Positions 1 to 8,837 of a stretch of 64,000 nucleotides of DNA are shown one piece after another (position 1 is the first letter of the stretch; each line of letters begins with the position of its first letter). Source of the stretch: Candidatus Protochlamydia sp. (lineage in GTDB: Bacteria; Chlamydiota; Chlamydiia; Chlamydiales; Parachlamydiaceae); contig JACDAQ010000020.1 of NCBI GenBank assembly GCA_013695355.1, forward strand, positions 1 through 64,000, given 5' to 3'. The notes below the pieces were generated by a model that did not search any database, was not told the origin of the DNA, and saw nothing but the letters and a program-made list of their open reading frames with translations. A program made the position numbers and the translations under genes.

Positions 1-19
1 TCAAAGCCTCGGGCTTGAA

Positions 20-67
20 AAATAACTTTGAGGGTAATATTAATCAATATGACCCTCAAAGTTATTT
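20..67. repeat. 16-bp perfect inverted repeat (hairpin)
   Basis: Positions 20-35 are exactly complementary to 52-67, separated by a 16-base AT-rich loop. The hairpin could end a transcript coming from left of the window, but it is not followed by a clear T run. It also covers the apparent start of the small ORF that follows. A role as terminator or translation-control hairpin is inference. Confidence 0.6.
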
Positions 68-327
68 ATTCAATCGCGAGAGCTTTCACGCTAGCCGAAA
101 GGGCAAAAAAACTCCAAACTCAGGTTACTACTCAAAAACGCACCAGCGATCCTCAGGCTGCACGTAATGAAATCAAAAATAATATTCTTAGTCAAGATGG
201 GTCCCCGTTCAAGAAAAGCAAGGAAGAGGCTGATAACAGGCTCACCGGCTTAAAAGTTATATTTGAACAAGTTGAGAAAGCTGGAAGTGGAACATTAACA
301 AATGAGCAATGGAGAATTAGAGAATAA
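49..327 (+). CDS. small hypothetical protein, possibly a gene remnant
   Basis: Open frame of about 92 codons from the ATG at 49; the frame can be extended to a TTG at 28. I do not recognise the product. The protein is hydrophilic, rich in Lys, Glu and Gln after residue 20, with a short amphipathic start (MTLKVIYSIARAF). The ATG lies in the loop of the 20-67 hairpin and has no good ribosome binding site, so expression would be weak or the ORF may be the surviving end of a larger gene. It points towards the minus-strand tRNA genes (convergent). Confidence 0.3.
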   Translation: MTLKVIYSIARAFTLAERAKKLQTQVTTQKRTSDPQAARNEIKNNILSQDGSPFKKSKEEADNRLTGLKVIFEQVEKAGSGTLTNEQWRIRE

Positions 328-352
328 TATTAGCTGGTTTGAGAAGACGATG

Positions 353-425
353 TAGCGGCAGCCGGACTTGAACCGACGACAAACGGATTATGATTCCGTT
401 GCTCTACCAACTGAGCTATGCCGCC
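353..425 (-). tRNA. tRNA-Met (anticodon CAT), elongator or Ile2 type
   Basis: On the minus strand the sequence folds into a standard 73-base cloverleaf. The acceptor stem begins GGCGGCA, the D arm is GCTC/GAGC, the anticodon stem is ACGGA/TCCGT around loop ATCATAA, and the T loop is TTCAAGT. The anticodon is CAT. The paired 1-72 position (G-U) shows it is not the initiator. CCA is not fully encoded (A73 is followed by CA). A CAT anticodon can also belong to tRNA-Ile with lysidine at C34; sequence inspection alone cannot separate the two. Confidence 0.93.
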
Positions 426-436
426 TCAATGAAAAA

Positions 437-509
437 TAGCGGGGGAAGGATTCGAACCTCCGACCTTTGGGTTATGAGCCCAACGAGCTAACCCCTGCTC
501 CACCCCGCG
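437..509 (-). tRNA. initiator tRNA-fMet (anticodon CAT)
   Basis: A 73-base minus-strand cloverleaf beginning CGCGGGG. Initiator hallmarks are visible: position 1 (C) is unpaired with position 72 (T here), the D stem has the A11-T24 pair, and three consecutive G-C pairs (GGG/CCC) flank loop CTCATAA. The T loop is TTCGAAT. CCA is not encoded. It lies 11 bases upstream of the other Met tRNA on the same strand, so the two are probably co-transcribed. The usual bacterial mismatch is C1-A72; this one has C1-U72. Confidence 0.95.
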
Positions 510-549
510 TTAGATAGCAAACTGGGTTGTAGTTTGCTGAAGAAGCATT

Positions 550-578
550 AATGTAACAAGATGCAACATTTAACACAA
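550..578 (-). promoter_or_regulatory. possible sigma70-type promoter of the tRNA pair
   Basis: On the minus strand TTGTGT (578-573) and TACATT (555-550) are separated by exactly 17 bases and lie about 40 bases upstream of the initiator tRNA. The boxes match the consensus only in part, and AT-rich DNA gives such matches by chance. Confidence 0.3.
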
Positions 579-619
579 TTATTTTTTTTCGGTATGTGAT
601 AAATCTTTTTCCTTCCTGC

Positions 620-1933
620 TCACATACATCTCTGAAAGCAATCCTTTTCAAAAAGGTGTTCGATTGCCAATAAAGTCCGTTGGGTCGAGCCTTTCAGACT
701 TTGAATCAGCTCAAGGCCATTTTGTCCCATTGTCGACCGAAGGTAAGCATCCGTTACCAATAACTCAATTTGATCCTTTAAAGTCTCCATGCTTACTTGC
801 AATGCTGCATTTGCGTTCAAAATATAATCGACAAGCTCTAGTTGGGTATGCATGAAAGGGCCGAAAAGAACGGGCTTTCCATACCAGCAAGGTTCTAAGA
901 TATTATGACCGCCAACTTTTGAAGTAAAGCTGCCGGCTACGAGCGCTATATCGGAAAGCTGGTAGCACATCCGCAGCATTCCCATGGCATCAACTAAAAT
1001 AACTTGTTCTTTTCCTGTTCTGCAATTGATATCCGTGAAGCTTATCCATGAAAGGTCCTCATTTTCAAGCAAAGATTCGACTTCCTTAAAGCGTTCTGGA
1101 TGGCGGGGAACGATGAGTACTTTTAGTTCAGGATATTTTTTCCATATATCCTTTAAATGAGTTAAAAAAAGCTGTTCTTCAGGATGGTGCGAAGAACCAA
1201 TTGTCAGGACAAGCTGATCAGGGCCGATCCCAAGTTTTTTGCGCCATTCGGCTGTTTCCTCGGGGCATAACTGAGGGTATTCATCATCTAATTTGAGATT
1301 GCCCGTTACCTCCATTTTCATCGAAGGGGCGCCCGCTTGTAAAAACCTTTTTGCATAAAATTCATTTTGAATACACAAAACTTCAAACAAATTAAAAAGG
1401 GGCTTTGAAAAAAAAGGGGCCGCCCTAAATCGATTTTTAGATCTTGAAGATATTTTTCCATTAACCAGGGCTAGCAGAGCCCCCTCCTTTTTTGCATAGC
1501 GAAGAAAATTAAACCAAAAATCTGATTCGCAAAGGATGACAACATCGGGGGAAGCTTGCTGCATAATCCTTCTGACAATAAAGGAAAAATCGAAAGGAAG
1601 ATAGACTCTATAATCCGCAAAAGGAAAGCTACGCTGCACTTCAGCATGTCCTGTTTCTGTTATAGAAGAAACAACCAACCTGGCATTCGGATAGTGAAAT
1701 TTTAATTCGCGGGCGAGCGAAACGACGGCCTTGGCCTCACCCATTGAAACTGCATGGATCCAAATCAAGGGGTGGTGGCTTTTTTCAAATATTGGGTAAT
1801 TAAGGCCAAGACGGGGGCCTAAACTGCCCAGATATTTTTTGTGTTTATATAAATGATAAAGCATTTTTGGAGCGGCTAAAATTGCAAGCGCCCATAAACA
1901 AATTTCATAGCAAATGATAAGTATACGATTCAC
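620..1933 (-). CDS. waaA: 3-deoxy-D-manno-octulosonic acid (Kdo) transferase
   Basis: Kdo transferase of the GT30 family (WaaA/KdtA, called GseA in Chlamydia). It transfers Kdo from CMP-Kdo to lipid A precursor at the cytoplasmic face of the inner membrane. The 437-residue length is normal. An N-terminal hydrophobic anchor (about residues 3-23) precedes the conserved block HAVSMGEAKAV, where Glu66 matches the catalytic base of the family. A C-terminal donor-binding half contains GSSHHPEE and GGHNILEP. Chlamydial enzymes of this family add more than one Kdo residue; how many this one adds cannot be read from the sequence. kdsB, which makes the donor CMP-Kdo, lies 8 kb away. The gene stands alone here, and its 3' end faces the tRNA pair. 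Confidence 0.95.
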   Translation of the reverse strand: MNRILIICYEICLWALAILAAPKMLYHLYKHKKYLGSLGPRLGLNYPIFEKSHHPLIWIHAVSMGEAKAVVSLARELKFHYPNARLVVSSITETGHAEVQRSFPFADYRVYLPFDFSFIVRRIMQQASPDVVILCESDFWFNFLRYAKKEGALLALVNGKISSRSKNRFRAAPFFSKPLFNLFEVLCIQNEFYAKRFLQAGAPSMKMEVTGNLKLDDEYPQLCPEETAEWRKKLGIGPDQLVLTIGSSHHPEEQLFLTHLKDIWKKYPELKVLIVPRHPERFKEVESLLENEDLSWISFTDINCRTGKEQVILVDAMGMLRMCYQLSDIALVAGSFTSKVGGHNILEPCWYGKPVLFGPFMHTQLELVDYILNANAALQVSMETLKDQIELLVTDAYLRSTMGQNGLELIQSLKGSTQRTLLAIEHLFEKDCFQRCM

Positions 1934-2631
1934 TTAAACTCTGTGGTAAATAAAAGGATTAGAATAGCTTGCAAAACATTTTATTGCTAGCACTCTGTTT
2001 AAAAGCCATTCCCATGAAATCTGGAAGATTTTCAGGGTATTTAATTTTTATGCATGTTTCGATCGCTTAAATATTATTTGCTAATTTAGGACATCTATTC
2101 ATTAGACTTAAACTTTATTTAACCCTTTAAAAATTCTTTTTTTTACATCAGTATATACAACCGGCGGCAAAGCAGTATGTTTCTGTACAATTTAAAATTT
2201 TTTTCTCTTAACTCTTTTTTTATGTGTTTTTTGCCCCTATAATTGATCGCATCAATTTTGCCATGTTCCCTTCTTGGGTGAGGAGCATGGCAAAATTGAC
2301 AATCACACTCATGGTTCAAAAAAAATTTATTTATCCATTCTTTTAATTCGCCTGCCGCAATCAAAACGTTGGGACTAATCCATTTTTACCAGTTGAATCT
2401 TCGGCAGTTTTACATTTAGCAGGTTCACTTTGAAAAATCAAAATTTTGAGGAAATTGACTGATATGTTATTTGTCTCCAAGTGTGTTATTAAATTTAGCT
2501 AGCGCAACTCGACTAATGCTTCGTTGCGCTTCATTTGCCTGGAGGGGGGGGAATAAGTTATTCCCCCCTAAATTTTATTTACCCAAATATTTTACAGACC
2601 TCTACACGCTTGAGTAATTACCTTTAATGGG
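1934..2631. other. gene-poor stretch with two hairpins
   Basis: No convincing gene. A 73-codon minus-strand frame (2143-2364) carries a CDCQFCHAPHPRREHG stretch, but it has no visible ribosome binding site and an atypical composition, so it may be a relic. At 2501-2508/2523-2530 there is an 8-bp stem (AGCGCAAC). At 2546-2568 there is an 11-bp G-rich palindrome. Confidence 0.5.
2546..2568. terminator. strong G-rich hairpin, possible terminator
   Basis: GGGGGGAATAA at 2546-2556 pairs with its exact complement at 2558-2568. It lies about 65 bases beyond the stop of the minus-strand cassette gene ending at 2632. The T-rich tail, however, is on the plus-strand side (TAAATTTTATTT). The direction is therefore unclear; it may work for either strand. 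Confidence 0.45.
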
Positions 2632-3399
2632 TTATTTTTTTGTAAAAATACTTCTAATCCATTTGCCACTGTCAATATTAAATTTAAGAAGTGCCGATCT
2701 AGATCTAAGCTCAACAACCCCTGTTTCAGTAAAATCATATGGAACGATGATTATAATCGTTTTACCACTCCAATAAGCCGAGATCATTTGTTTGTGATAT
2801 CTTTCTATTTCTTCCAAATTTTTGGACTTATTTCTTTCTATATCTCCATATAATTCTGAAGAAGCAAGTATTCCCTGCATAAGGGTATTGTGGCAAACTT
2901 CGTCTCGATATATCGAGTCGGGTGAGAATAAGCTAGAGGCAAAAGCATGTATACTATTGAAGATGGGAACATTAATTATTCCCCATTCTTCTCGAATTAG
3001 TTCAATTTTTCTGGCTCTTTTTATACCACCCATAAATTCATGTTCAATAGTATTAACTGAAACCTCTATATATGTATTAGTTGGAATTTGTTTTATTATT
3101 CTATTGCGAAAATCCACCTCGGTAATCTCATGTCCATTAACTATAATAGGGAAAGTGCAAATTGTTCTTTTCTGTATCCTGATAATTTTCTCTTGTTTAG
3201 CATTCTCTAGTTTTAATAATTGACTAAATGTATTTAATTTACTTAAATGAGCTTGTAAAATATCGGTGTCATGTTCGTATCCATTCATTGATATTTCATT
3301 TAGTTCATCGAGTGAGGTTGAATTTAAGATTTGTTGAATCAAGATATCCTTTGAGTCTAGATTAGACACAGGATTTAAGGACAAAATCAATCTATTCAT
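2632..3399 (-). CDS. unknown protein, second gene of duplicated cassette (copy A)
   Basis: 255 residues, not recognised. It is clearly paralogous to the protein at 4648-5415: shared blocks include KRARKIELIREEWG, NTLMxGILASS, AYWSGK and FNIDSGxWIRS, spread over the whole length. I see no signal peptide or membrane segment; the protein looks soluble, with a helical N-terminal third and a mixed C-terminal part. The start ATG has the same upstream sequence as the paralogue (AAAGGAACCTTT before ATG). It lies 44 bases downstream of the first cassette gene and is probably co-transcribed with it. The composition is AT-rich, unlike the core genes. The location among host-interaction-type genes hints at an effector role, but nothing in the sequence proves this. 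Confidence 0.8.
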   Translation of the reverse strand: MNRLILSLNPVSNLDSKDILIQQILNSTSLDELNEISMNGYEHDTDILQAHLSKLNTFSQLLKLENAKQEKIIRIQKRTICTFPIIVNGHEITEVDFRNRIIKQIPTNTYIEVSVNTIEHEFMGGIKRARKIELIREEWGIINVPIFNSIHAFASSLFSPDSIYRDEVCHNTLMQGILASSELYGDIERNKSKNLEEIERYHKQMISAYWSGKTIIIIVPYDFTETGVVELRSRSALLKFNIDSGKWIRSIFTKK

Positions 3400-3443
3400 A
3401 AAGGTTCCTTTTCCTATTTATATTTTTTGCAATAGTAACGTGA

Positions 3444-4265
3444 TCATATTCGACTTATTAATTCAAATCTTTTATAAATCAAAATTGTACAAATGTCAAA
3501 TTCTTGTTCAGTTAAAAGCTTACATAGTGCTTTGTCTTCTACATCTTTAATCCGCATAGATGTAGAAGAAGCATAACCTAAATTCTGAGCTAAATTATTA
3601 TTATTGAAATAATCATTTACTTTTATAACTTGCTCATCTAAATTTTTATCAACACGATTGAAAAAATTTATATTCGGAAAATTTAAATCTAATTTTAAGG
3701 AAATAATATCACATACTGCGTCAATAAATTTAAAGTCCTTAGGTGCCCTACTGAACATTATTTTTGAATAACCTAACCAATTAAAATGGCCGATGAGAGA
3801 ATTTATACTAATTGCTGGTTTGAAAAATTTTTCGCCTTGGGAATTTGAACAATCAATATTAAAAGGAACAATATCCCAACGTTTAATACAATCAATATCA
3901 AGTTGCATTAATTTACTTGGTCCATCAGGTGAATTTTGAAAAAAGGTTTGTAGTTCGTTTCTTGAACCCACTAAATCGTATTGAGAAGAAGAAGAATTTT
4001 TTTCAAGTTTCAGAAGAGCTTGTTCTGCTTCCCTAAGATGAAAACTATATTGTTCCGGATTCTGAGTTTGGTGTAGTTTTTGAATATGGTCTTTAAAATG
4101 GGAAAATAAACTTTTATTTGAAAGCGAATCAAGTGAAGAATTATGCGCCAAAAAAGTTTCATCCAAAGCTATTAGATTAGTTATAGCTCCATCTGACCTC
4201 TCTTGTAAAGATTCACCCCAATAATGCATTGAGGAAGACTGGTTGGAAAGACTATTTGTATTCAT
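3444..4265 (-). CDS. unknown protein, first gene of duplicated cassette (copy A)
   Basis: About 273 residues, not recognised, paralogous to 5453-6277. Shared blocks are IALDETxLxHNxSLD, LREAEQxLLxLEKN, SSQYxLV, NSPDGPS and EQEFDICTIL. The frame can start at 4277 (M1) or 4265 (M5). I prefer 4265 because the copy-B start is preceded by the matching bases GTACA. No membrane segment or signal peptide is visible; helices appear to predominate. It is followed after 44 bases by the second cassette gene. No catalytic motif is apparent. Confidence 0.75.
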   Translation of the reverse strand: MNTNSLSNQSSSMHYWGESLQERSDGAITNLIALDETFLAHNSSLDSLSNKSLFSHFKDHIQKLHQTQNPEQYSFHLREAEQALLKLEKNSSSSQYDLVGSRNELQTFFQNSPDGPSKLMQLDIDCIKRWDIVPFNIDCSNSQGEKFFKPAISINSLIGHFNWLGYSKIMFSRAPKDFKFIDAVCDIISLKLDLNFPNINFFNRVDKNLDEQVIKVNDYFNNNNLAQNLGYASSTSMRIKDVEDKALCKLLTEQEFDICTILIYKRFELISRI

Positions 4266-4647
4266 TGTACGATCCATTTATTTTAAATAACATTTTCTGA
4301 ACCTTATTCGTGGAAATATGGAGATACGATTCGCCATTTAAGCTAAGATCGAATTTAATATTTATATTTATAAGATTATCTCTACTGCTGATTCTCAAAT
4401 TCGCTAATTTTTTTGCAAATTGAGCCCTTTACATAAAATTGGTTAGTTTCATAGGCAATTAAACGACTTTCTCAATTTGAAAAATTACTTATTTGATTTT
4501 CTTACGGTTGATCTTTGACTCTAGTTATTTATTTTTTATTCGCTCATTTTTTTATAAAATTTAAGTAACATCCTCTAAAGAATGTGATAGCATATGCATG
4601 TAGGGCTATAATCATAAGATTCTTTTTTACAAGTTACCATTAATAGA
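4266..4647. other. AT-rich spacer between the two cassette copies
   Basis: About 380 bases with no gene. It should contain the promoter of the copy-A cassette. A 69-codon minus frame at 4575-4784 only overlaps the end of the copy-B gene in another frame, and I do not count it. Confidence 0.5.
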
Positions 4648-5415
4648 TTATGTATTTGTAAAAAAACTTCTAATCCATCTGCCACTGTCAATATTAAAAG
4701 AAAGAAGTAATGAGTCAGAAGAAATCCAAACAACTCCCTCTTCAGAAAAATCAAATGGAACGATGATTTCAATTTTTTTACCACTCCAATAAGCCGCTGA
4801 AATTTGTTTGTAATAAAGACTTTTTTCTATTGAATTTTCGTTAATATCATTTTCAATGTCTCCAAATATAGTTGAGGAAGCAAGAATACCATTCATAAGG
4901 GTATTCTGGATGATTATCTCTCGATAAATTGAGTTTCTAATCGCTAAGGAAGAAAAAAAAGCAGTAAATCCATTACAAAGGGGAACATTCAAGGTTCCCC
5001 ACTCTTCTCTAATTAGTTCAATTTTTCTGGCCCTCTTAGGTTGAGGCGTCGCAAATTGATATTGAGATAAATTAGTTACTTTAATTTGCAAATAAGTATT
5101 AGGTGGAATTTGTTTCAATATTCTGTTTCGAAATTCCAACTCAGTAATTTCTTTTCCGTCAAGCATAAAAGGGATGGTGCTAATTGATTTTACCATTGCC
5201 TCGTTTTGCCTTTTAATTTCACTCATCTGTAGTTTCATTAATTGACTAATTGATCTTTCCTTATTTATACGGACTTGCAAAACATCAACGTCATCTTTAT
5301 ACTCTTCCATTGATATTTCATCTAATTGCTCTGTTGTGGTTGTATTTAAGATTTTTTGAATCAAAATATTTTTTAAGTCTAGATTAGGCATAGGATTTAC
5401 GGAAAAATTATTCAT
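4648..5415 (-). CDS. unknown protein, second gene of duplicated cassette (copy B)
   Basis: 255 residues, the same length as its copy-A paralogue, with roughly half the residues identical by eye. The most conserved segments are residues about 85-110 (GKEITELEFRNRILKQIP), the KRARKIELIREEWG block and the C-terminal FNIDSGRWIRSFF. The weakest conservation is in the middle of the N-terminal third. The strong central conservation despite drift elsewhere suggests both copies stayed under selection. The ribosome binding region AAGGAACTTGT resembles that of copy A. It lies 37 bases behind the first gene of the cassette. Confidence 0.8.
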   Translation of the reverse strand: MNNFSVNPMPNLDLKNILIQKILNTTTTEQLDEISMEEYKDDVDVLQVRINKERSISQLMKLQMSEIKRQNEAMVKSISTIPFMLDGKEITELEFRNRILKQIPPNTYLQIKVTNLSQYQFATPQPKRARKIELIREEWGTLNVPLCNGFTAFFSSLAIRNSIYREIIIQNTLMNGILASSTIFGDIENDINENSIEKSLYYKQISAAYWSGKKIEIIVPFDFSEEGVVWISSDSLLLSFNIDSGRWIRSFFTNT

Positions 5416-5452
5416 ACAAGTTCCTTTTTTTTGATTTATAAATTAATGAATC

Positions 5453-6277
5453 TTAACTTGTTAATTCAGTTATTTTTTTATAGGTCAAGATTGTACAAAT
5501 ATCAAATTCTTGCTCTATCAAACGCTTACTTTGTGAGTTGTTTTTTAAATCTTTAATCATAATAGATGTAGAAGAACTATAACCCAAATTCTGGGCTAAA
5601 TTATTGCTTTTAAAATAATCAATTACTTTTTGAACTTGTTCAACTAAGTTTTTATCAGCGTAATTTAAATAATTAAAAAACGAATACTTTTTATCCACTT
5701 TTAAGAAAATAATATCACACACTTCTTCGATAGATTCAAAGTCTTTAACTGCTCTATTGAACATTACTTTTGAAAAACTTAGTCTATTAAAATGGTCGAG
5801 GAGAGAATTTGTACTAATCGGAGGTTTTGCAAATTTTTCGCCTTTAGTATTTAAACAGATAATATCATTGGGAATAATAGACATACGTTTAAAACAATCA
5901 ACATCAAGTTGGGTTAATGTACTTGGCCCATCCGGTGAATTTTTAAATAATGTCTGTAGCTCGTTTCTTAAATCAACTAAATTGTATTGCGAAGAAGAAG
6001 TATTTTTTTCAAGCCTTAGAAGACTTTGTTCTGCTTCCCTAAAAAGAAATGCATACTGTTCCGGTGTTTGATCTTGCTTCAACTTTTGAATATGTTCTAT
6101 AAAATGTAAATATAAATCTTCAATTGAAAGGAAATCAAGAGAACAATTATGTGTCAAAATAGTTTCATCCAAAGCTATTTGATTAGTTTCAGCATCTGAG
6201 CGCGGTTGTAAAGAGTCAGGCTTTAAAAATAAATTACATATTGAATTGAAGAAGTCGTAATGACAGGGTGTAATCAT
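5453..6277 (-). CDS. unknown protein, first gene of duplicated cassette (copy B)
   Basis: 274 residues, paralogue of 3444-4265. The start ATG at 6277 follows a good AAGGTGG ribosome binding site. The extreme N-terminus (MITPCHYDFFNSIC) differs from copy A, then similarity begins at RSDAETNQIALDET and runs to the end. Function is unknown. Because both copies keep gene order, spacing and both reading frames, the two products probably act together, for example as partners or as chaperone and substrate. That is inference. Confidence 0.8.
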   Translation of the reverse strand: MITPCHYDFFNSICNLFLKPDSLQPRSDAETNQIALDETILTHNCSLDFLSIEDLYLHFIEHIQKLKQDQTPEQYAFLFREAEQSLLRLEKNTSSSQYNLVDLRNELQTLFKNSPDGPSTLTQLDVDCFKRMSIIPNDIICLNTKGEKFAKPPISTNSLLDHFNRLSFSKVMFNRAVKDFESIEEVCDIIFLKVDKKYSFFNYLNYADKNLVEQVQKVIDYFKSNNLAQNLGYSSSTSIMIKDLKNNSQSKRLIEQEFDICTILTYKKITELTS

Positions 6278-6419
6278 TGTACCACCTTAATTTTTATTTA
6301 AATAACATTTATGAAATTTTTTTTTCTGGGCTACGATATCGCTAGACCAGAAGCCTTTCTCTATTTAAGTTGAGGTTTTCAATAAGGGCTTACTCATTTG
6401 GAATCTCTATGTCCAAGCT

Positions 6420-8837
6420 TTATTTTTTAAGATACTTTATAGCCTCTAGATGGCCTTGGCCAGCAGCTAATTTAATATATAAATTCTCTTCATTTTTTTT
6501 AGAGGGGTCAATTGAATACATTATTCCAAGATGGAATTGAGCATCTGAATTGCTCTGGTCTGCAGCTAACTTTAAATATTTAAGTGCATTAGCATCGTTG
6601 TTTTCCTCTATATACATAAACCCAAGATTTAACTGAGCTTTAACGTGACCGTGGTCTGCAGCTAATTCATAATAATGAAAAGCTTTTTTAATATCTTTTT
6701 CCACCCCTCCTCGGCCAACAGCATACAACAATCCAAGGTCATGTTGACTATTCATATCCCCTTGATCTGCAGCTATTTGGTAATAAGAAGCCATTTTTCC
6801 TTTATTCTTTATTAGTACTGGAAAGTAGGTAAGTAGTTCAGCTAAAGGGAGGTTTCTAAGAATTTCTTTTAAGTTATTGTTTTGTTCGTCGTTTTTTTTA
6901 TTTGAAGAAACCTCCAAAAATAAATTTGCTTGTTCAGTTGAAAATGCTTTTAAAGAATTAAATAATTTTTCACCTTCTTCCTTGTTGGACAATAATGGGA
7001 GAAGAGATTCGAATGCTTCAATGCTTTGGGGAATCATTTCAAGTTTAAATGGGCTTGGTAAAATTTCTAATGATAAGAGTGGAGAAAGATCATTATGATA
7101 GTTCCACTTCAGTTCATTCAGGCCTGAACAGGTTTGAAAAATCTTTTCCATGTTGGTTTTATCCAAAGGGAATAATGGATTTGTTAGGTCTGCAGAGTTC
7201 AAAAAAGCATGGTTGAAAATAAATTTTTCCAAATTTATTTCCTGCATCGTATTAGAAAATTCAATAGGAAAAGAAAGTTTTGTAAGGGCTTGCATAATCA
7301 ATGTATTCTGTGTTGGATCAATAATCTTAGTCAATTCACGTGCGCAAGTCGTAAAGTCCGGAGCATGAGTAAGTTTTTGGACAACATTCCTTAACATGTG
7401 CTTTTTTTCTTCTTCGGGCTGTTCACCCGCTAATATATCTTTCATTTTTATAAGGCAAAGGTTCACAAATAAGGATGAATGATCAGGAGTGTAAGACATT
7501 CCTGAATTGAGAATGGTATCAATAAAAATATTTTTTTCATCTCCTAGCAATGATTCAAAGCTGGCCAGGCATACCTCATCAGAATAAGATGAAAGGAAAA
7601 ATTCCAATGCGGATTGGAGCGTTTCCAAGTCTTCATTCTGGTGGATTTTTTTAATCAATAAACGGGCTAAGTCCGGAGAGAAGGTAATGAATTGCAAAAA
7701 TGTATTACGATCATCAGAGTTACTGTAAAGGGTGTAAATAAATTCCTCTTTCTCAGAAAAACTCATTAATTGATGGAGCAACAATTTTTGCTTTTCAGGT
7801 TGGGGGGTTAATCGATGAAATAAATGCTGTATTGTAGCGGCATTCATCCCATCCGTTAGAGCTACAAACGATTCGTGACATAGGTTTATAATATAAACAT
7901 CTAAAATAGAGTTGTATTGCGGATGATTTACAAATAATTGGAGATAGACGCGAGGCTGAGCGGCCAAAATAGCTTGCAGTTGAGGTAGGCATTGGGCGTT
8001 TCGATGAGCAGACATGAGAAGAAGTTTAAAAAGGGTGCGAGCTTGATCATCTGAAAAATTGTCTAGCCACTTGAATAGCTTGAGACTTTCCTGAGGACTT
8101 AAAGTTGCGAAAAGATCGGCAAATGGGAAAGATTGTTGAGCAGCGTCATTTGCAATAGAAGCATTAAAGATGATTGTAATTTTAAGCTCAATCGGTAATT
8201 TTTCTGAACTTAAGATATAACGCAATGTTTCAATAGGATTCAAAAATAAACCTGCAGGTTTTTGCCATTCATTCCAAGAAAGTGGGAAGGGCAGCAGTAT
8301 TTCCGTAAGAGAAAGTACTTTAATGATTTGCTCAAGTCCTAAACGAGAAATGAAAGGGGCTTCGGATAGATCTAACTGCGTTGCAAGCTCGCAAAGGTTT
8401 AATTTTTCCACATTTAATTCGGGTAAGGGCTGCGCTAAGAGGGCTTTAAGAGCAATCTGAGCTTTTTCCTTGGTTGAAAAACGTTCTTTCGGACCCTCAG
8501 GAGTAATTTTAGGTATTGGTATATCAGGTAATGGTTCTTGAGGGGGTGGAATTTCAGGAGGAGCTGTATATTGAGTCACGGGTTCAACATAGGGCGTATT
8601 TTCAATAGGCATAGGTAATCGTATTGGCTCTACATATAGTTCAACTATTCTTCCTTTCCATGCTTCTCTCCATAAATTATAAATAGGTTGAGAAAAAATT
8701 GGTCCTAAGAATCCTGTGAATATAGTCCAGGCAACGGCCTGCACTAAAGTTTGTATGCGCCAAAGTACGCCTTGCTTCGGACCTGTTTCTCTCCACTCGG
8801 ATATTATATTTGGGCGGTTATTATCAATTTCATTCAT
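6420..8837 (-). CDS. large Sel1-repeat protein
   Basis: 805 residues. The N-terminal 50 residues contain a hydrophobic stretch (VQAVAWTIFTGFLGPIF), followed by a proline-rich segment at about residues 70-115. A long helical middle part of unknown identity follows. At least three to four Sel1-like repeats sit at the C-terminus (about 690-805), recognisable by the A-x-G-x-x-x-A-Q-x-x-L-G pattern (YYELAADHGHVKAQLNLG, YLKLAADQSNSDAQFHLG). Sel1/TPR-like repeats mediate protein-protein contacts and are common in proteins of intracellular bacteria that meet host factors. Anchoring in a membrane through the N-terminal segment is possible. Nothing shows an enzyme domain. The gene is solitary and precedes 1.1 kb of decayed DNA on its upstream side. 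Confidence 0.8.
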   Translation of the reverse strand: MNEIDNNRPNIISEWRETGPKQGVLWRIQTLVQAVAWTIFTGFLGPIFSQPIYNLWREAWKGRIVELYVEPIRLPMPIENTPYVEPVTQYTAPPEIPPPQEPLPDIPIPKITPEGPKERFSTKEKAQIALKALLAQPLPELNVEKLNLCELATQLDLSEAPFISRLGLEQIIKVLSLTEILLPFPLSWNEWQKPAGLFLNPIETLRYILSSEKLPIELKITIIFNASIANDAAQQSFPFADLFATLSPQESLKLFKWLDNFSDDQARTLFKLLLMSAHRNAQCLPQLQAILAAQPRVYLQLFVNHPQYNSILDVYIINLCHESFVALTDGMNAATIQHLFHRLTPQPEKQKLLLHQLMSFSEKEEFIYTLYSNSDDRNTFLQFITFSPDLARLLIKKIHQNEDLETLQSALEFFLSSYSDEVCLASFESLLGDEKNIFIDTILNSGMSYTPDHSSLFVNLCLIKMKDILAGEQPEEEKKHMLRNVVQKLTHAPDFTTCARELTKIIDPTQNTLIMQALTKLSFPIEFSNTMQEINLEKFIFNHAFLNSADLTNPLFPLDKTNMEKIFQTCSGLNELKWNYHNDLSPLLSLEILPSPFKLEMIPQSIEAFESLLPLLSNKEEGEKLFNSLKAFSTEQANLFLEVSSNKKNDEQNNNLKEILRNLPLAELLTYFPVLIKNKGKMASYYQIAADQGDMNSQHDLGLLYAVGRGGVEKDIKKAFHYYELAADHGHVKAQLNLGFMYIEENNDANALKYLKLAADQSNSDAQFHLGIMYSIDPSKKNEENLYIKLAAGQGHLEAIKYLKK

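Noticed and set aside
2143-2364. Minus-strand 73-codon frame with a Cys-rich CDCQFCHAPHPRREHG segment
   Set aside because: No ribosome binding site, no recognisable domain and odd composition; possibly a relic, not supported as a gene.
2822-3223. Plus-strand 133-codon frame antisense to a cassette gene
   Set aside because: It lies wholly inside the paralogous gene on the other strand, and the paralogous copy does not keep an equivalent frame of that length.
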